Positions 61,768-64,000 of a DNA stretch of 64,000 nucleotides are shown piece after piece (position 1 is the first letter of the stretch; every line of letters starts with the position of its first letter). Location of the stretch: contig NZ_CP007441.1 of the NCBI RefSeq assembly GCF_000590475.1, positions 2,238,660 through 2,302,659 on the forward strand. Direction: 5' to 3'. The translations under genes were made by a program, and so were the position numbers. This stretch comes from Stutzerimonas stutzeri. GTDB lineage: Bacteria; Pseudomonadota; Gammaproteobacteria; Pseudomonadales; Pseudomonadaceae. Under the pieces are notes generated by a model. It made no database searches. It had not been told where the DNA came from and saw nothing but the letters and a program-made list of their open reading frames with translations.

Positions 61768-62414
61768 TGGAATTCACTTTCTGGGATATCGCGAGAAATC
61801 TGTTGGTCGGCCTGCAGTGGACGTTGGTGCTGTCCTTGGTCGCGTTCGTCTGTGGCGGCGTGGTCGGGCTGCTGGTGATGCTGGCGCGGATCGCACCGGT
61901 CCGCTGGCTGCGCATCCTGGCCTACGGCTACATCGAGCTGTTTCAGGGCACACCCCTGTTGATGCAGCTGTTCATCGTGTTCTTTGGCGTCGCATTGCTG
62001 GGCGTGGAGGTGTCCGCCTGGCTCGCTGCGGCGGTGGCGCTGACGTTGTTCACCAGTGCCTTTCTCGCGGAAATCTGGCGTGGCTGCGTCGAGTCGGTCT
62101 CCCGCGGGCAATGGGAAGCCTCCGAATGCCTGGCCATGACCCGGCTGGAGACGCTGCGCTACGTCGTGTTGCCTCAGGCATTGAAGATCGCGGTAGCGCC
62201 CACCGTGGGGTTTTCGGTGCAGGTGGTGAAGGGCACGGCGGTCACCTCGATCATCGGTTTTACCGAGCTCACCAAGACCGGCAGCATGCTCGCCAACGCC
62301 ACCTTCGAGCCGTTCATGGTTTACGGCCTGGTCGCGCTGGGTTACTTCGCACTCTGCTATCCGCTGTCACTCGCGGCGTATCGCCTGGAAAGGAGGCTGA
62401 ATGTCACTGCTTAA
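61767..62414 (+). CDS. Polar amino-acid ABC permease, second subunit
   Basis: 215-residue partner permease: ELFQGTPLLMQLFIVFFG near 58, EAA loop EASECLAMTRLETLRYVVLPQA near 117. It starts at the ATG that overlaps the preceding stop (TGATG). Its C-terminal end overlaps the ATPase gene by 14 nt. Confidence 0.92.
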   Translation: MEFTFWDIARNLLVGLQWTLVLSLVAFVCGGVVGLLVMLARIAPVRWLRILAYGYIELFQGTPLLMQLFIVFFGVALLGVEVSAWLAAAVALTLFTSAFLAEIWRGCVESVSRGQWEASECLAMTRLETLRYVVLPQALKIAVAPTVGFSVQVVKGTAVTSIIGFTELTKTGSMLANATFEPFMVYGLVALGYFALCYPLSLAAYRLERRLNVTA

Positions 62415-63132
62415 CGTATCGGCGCTGCACAAGTATTACGGCGAGAACCATGTGCTCAAGGGCGTCGATCTGCGGGTCGAGGAGGGCGAAGTGATCGCCA
62501 TCATCGGGCGCAGCGGCTCGGGCAAGAGCACCTTGCTGCGTACGCTGAACGGCTTGGAGACGATCAATGACGGTGTCATCGAGGTTGACGGCGAATACCT
62601 GGATGCTGCCCGCGCTGACTTGCGCAGGCTGCGGCAGAAAGTCGGCATGGTGTTCCAGCAGTTCAACCTCTTTCCGCACCTGACGGCGGGGGAGAACGTG
62701 ATGCTGGCCGTCAAGGTCGTGAAGAAGATGCCCCACGCCGATGCTGAGCGTTTGGCGCGGCAAATGCTGGACAAAGTCGGGCTGGCGGAGAAGTTCGATG
62801 CCTATCCCGAACGCTTGTCCGGTGGTCAGCAACAACGCGTAGCGATCGCACGAGCGCTGGCCATGTCACCAACGGTGCTGCTCTGCGATGAAATCACCTC
62901 GGCGCTAGACCCGGAATTGGTCAACGAGGTGCTGGCAGTGGTGAAGCGGCTGGCGAGCGAAGGCATGACGCTGGTGATGGTGACTCATGAGATGCGCTTT
63001 GCCCGTGAGGTGGGCAGCAAGCTGGTGTTCATGCACCACGGCAAGGTGCATGAGGTGGGCGATCCGCGCGAGCTGTTCGCCAATCCGCAAACAGCCGAGC
63101 TGCAGCAGTTTATCGGCTCGGTCAGCCTTTAA
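62401..63132 (+). CDS. Polar amino-acid ABC ATPase
   Basis: 243-residue ATPase: Walker A GRSGSGKSTLLR near 37, Q-loop QQFNLFPHLT near 86, signature LSGGQQQRVAIARALAM near 139, Walker B VLLCDEITSALD near 160, switch VTHEMRF near 198. GlnQ-type. AGGAGG lies 4 nt before the start, inside the permease gene. It ends the operon 12 bp from the convergent sirtuin gene. Confidence 0.95.
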   Translation: MSLLNVSALHKYYGENHVLKGVDLRVEEGEVIAIIGRSGSGKSTLLRTLNGLETINDGVIEVDGEYLDAARADLRRLRQKVGMVFQQFNLFPHLTAGENVMLAVKVVKKMPHADAERLARQMLDKVGLAEKFDAYPERLSGGQQQRVAIARALAMSPTVLLCDEITSALDPELVNEVLAVVKRLASEGMTLVMVTHEMRFAREVGSKLVFMHHGKVHEVGDPRELFANPQTAELQQFIGSVSL

Positions 63133-63144
63133 CGGCGCCGCCGA

Positions 63145-63954
63145 TCAGCGATTCCCGAACGCCTGCGCGACCAGTGCTGGCAGCTGTTCGCCCGCTGGGC
63201 CAGCCAAGGTGTATTCCCGTTCGCGGTGTTGGGTATGGGGCAGGGGATTGACGTGGACGATGACCGCCCCGGCACGCCAGGCAAGCCCAGGGATTTCTGC
63301 GGCGGGATAAACCATGCCGGAGGTGCCGACCGAAATCAGCAGGTCGCACGTCTCGGCGGCCTCGAAGGCGGCGTTCAAGGCGCCAGCAGGAAGGCATTCG
63401 CCAAACCAGACGACGCCGGGACGCAACAGCCCATTGCAATTGTCGCAGCTTGGCGGTTGCAGCCGACGGCCGCCTTCCGGCTCGTCGGGCATGCTCAGCG
63501 GCTGTTTCGGGGGCTCGCCACATTTGAAACAGCGCGGCTGATGCAAACTGCCGTGAAGATGAACCACCTCTGCGCTACCGGCACGCTCATGCAGATCGTC
63601 GACGTTCTGTGACACCAGGGTGAGACGCGGTACCTGTCGGGCTAATTCGGCGACGGCCAGGTGGGCCGAATTCGGCTGCGCTTGCAGGACCTTCATGCGG
63701 CGCCATTCGTACCAGCCCCAGACCAGCATGGGGTCCGCTTGGAAAGCTTCGGGTGTAGCCAGCGAAGCGGCATCGAAACGCGCCCATAGACCAGTCAGCG
63801 AATCGCGGAAGGTCGGAATGCCACTCTCTGCCGAGACGCCAGCACCGGTAAATACCACCACGTGGCGGGCTTGGCGCAGTGCCTCGATCAGCGGGGCAGG
63901 GATAATGGGCTCGGCTCCTGTCGAATATTCATGGTGAAGCTCTTCGCTTCTCAA
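63145..63954 (-). CDS. NAD-dependent sirtuin protein deacylase
   Basis: 269 residues. NAD-binding VVVFTGAGVSAESGIPTFRD at 33-52, SQNVDDLHERAG near 114 (with HLHGS catalytic His near 132) and a zinc ribbon CFKCGE near 141 plus CDNC near 170 are all present. CobB-like: removes acetyl or longer acyl groups from lysines, including in acyl-CoA synthetases. The target proteins are unknown. A later start at a Met is not obvious, so the first ATG is taken; about 20 extra residues may be leader. Confidence 0.92.
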   Translation of the reverse strand: MRSEELHHEYSTGAEPIIPAPLIEALRQARHVVVFTGAGVSAESGIPTFRDSLTGLWARFDAASLATPEAFQADPMLVWGWYEWRRMKVLQAQPNSAHLAVAELARQVPRLTLVSQNVDDLHERAGSAEVVHLHGSLHQPRCFKCGEPPKQPLSMPDEPEGGRRLQPPSCDNCNGLLRPGVVWFGECLPAGALNAAFEAAETCDLLISVGTSGMVYPAAEIPGLAWRAGAVIVHVNPLPHTQHREREYTLAGPAGEQLPALVAQAFGNR

Positions 63955-64000
63955 GGCGCTATCAAAGCACCGCGTCGCGGCGATTCCAATCGGTGCGACA

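Overview
The window is a GC-rich, gene-dense stretch of a gammaproteobacterial chromosome, most probably Pseudomonas in the broad sense (stutzeri-like). The liu leucine-catabolism genes, an OprD-type porin, an HWE-family kinase, PutA and Pseudomonas-type REP palindromes all point that way. I see no rRNA, tRNA, CRISPR array, insertion sequence or prophage. The species call is an inference from gene content.

Region 1 (about 1-11.8 kb) starts with an M42-type metallopeptidase. It continues as a rearranged leucine/isovalerate catabolic cluster on the minus strand: liuA, liuB, liuC, liuD, then liuE (HMG-CoA lyase), scoA, scoB and finally a MerR regulator that looks like LiuR. A plus-strand chemoreceptor gene with a FliA-type promoter sits between liuD and liuE.

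Region 2 (12-20.8 kb, plus strand) holds an acyl-CoA synthetase, an AhpD-like protein, an OprD-family porin and a complete five-gene branched-chain-type ABC transporter. A perfect palindrome lies between liuA and the synthetase, and a related palindrome precedes the transporter. Both suit a MerR-type regulator, so LiuR may link uptake to catabolism.

Region 3 (20.8-36.5 kb) encodes two further branched-chain routes. An enoyl-CoA hydratase, an SDR dehydrogenase, a thiolase and an acyl-CoA dehydrogenase fit isoleucine-type beta-oxidation. They are accompanied by a translationally coupled LysR/AraC pair, a 2-hydroxyacid dehydrogenase and an alpha-methylacyl-CoA racemase. The second group (acyl-CoA synthetase, acyl-CoA dehydrogenase, 3-hydroxyisobutyryl-CoA hydrolase, mmsB, mmsA) fits valine. 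The first 36 kb therefore read as a near-complete leucine/isoleucine/valine degradation island. A two-copy tandem duplication of about 261 bp, made of a gene 3' end plus REP elements, lies at 27979-28510.

Region 4 (36.7-50.9 kb) is mixed: an HWE histidine kinase with a receiver-only partner, an orphan curlin-repeat (amyloid-like) protein, an SDR, an HU protein, a DUF2141 protein, a GreA/B-like protein, trifunctional PutA, a membrane-anchored endonuclease/exonuclease/phosphatase-family protein, and a secreted GH5 glycosidase with a tandemly duplicated N-terminal module.

Region 5 (51-64 kb) follows an AT-rich gap. It holds a class V aminotransferase, a tiny membrane protein, a UV-damage endonuclease opposite a UvrD-like helicase, a GST, a LysR regulator, an azoreductase-SMR pair, a FadR-type regulator divergent from a four-gene polar amino-acid ABC transporter (with a possible sigma-54 promoter), and a sirtuin deacylase.
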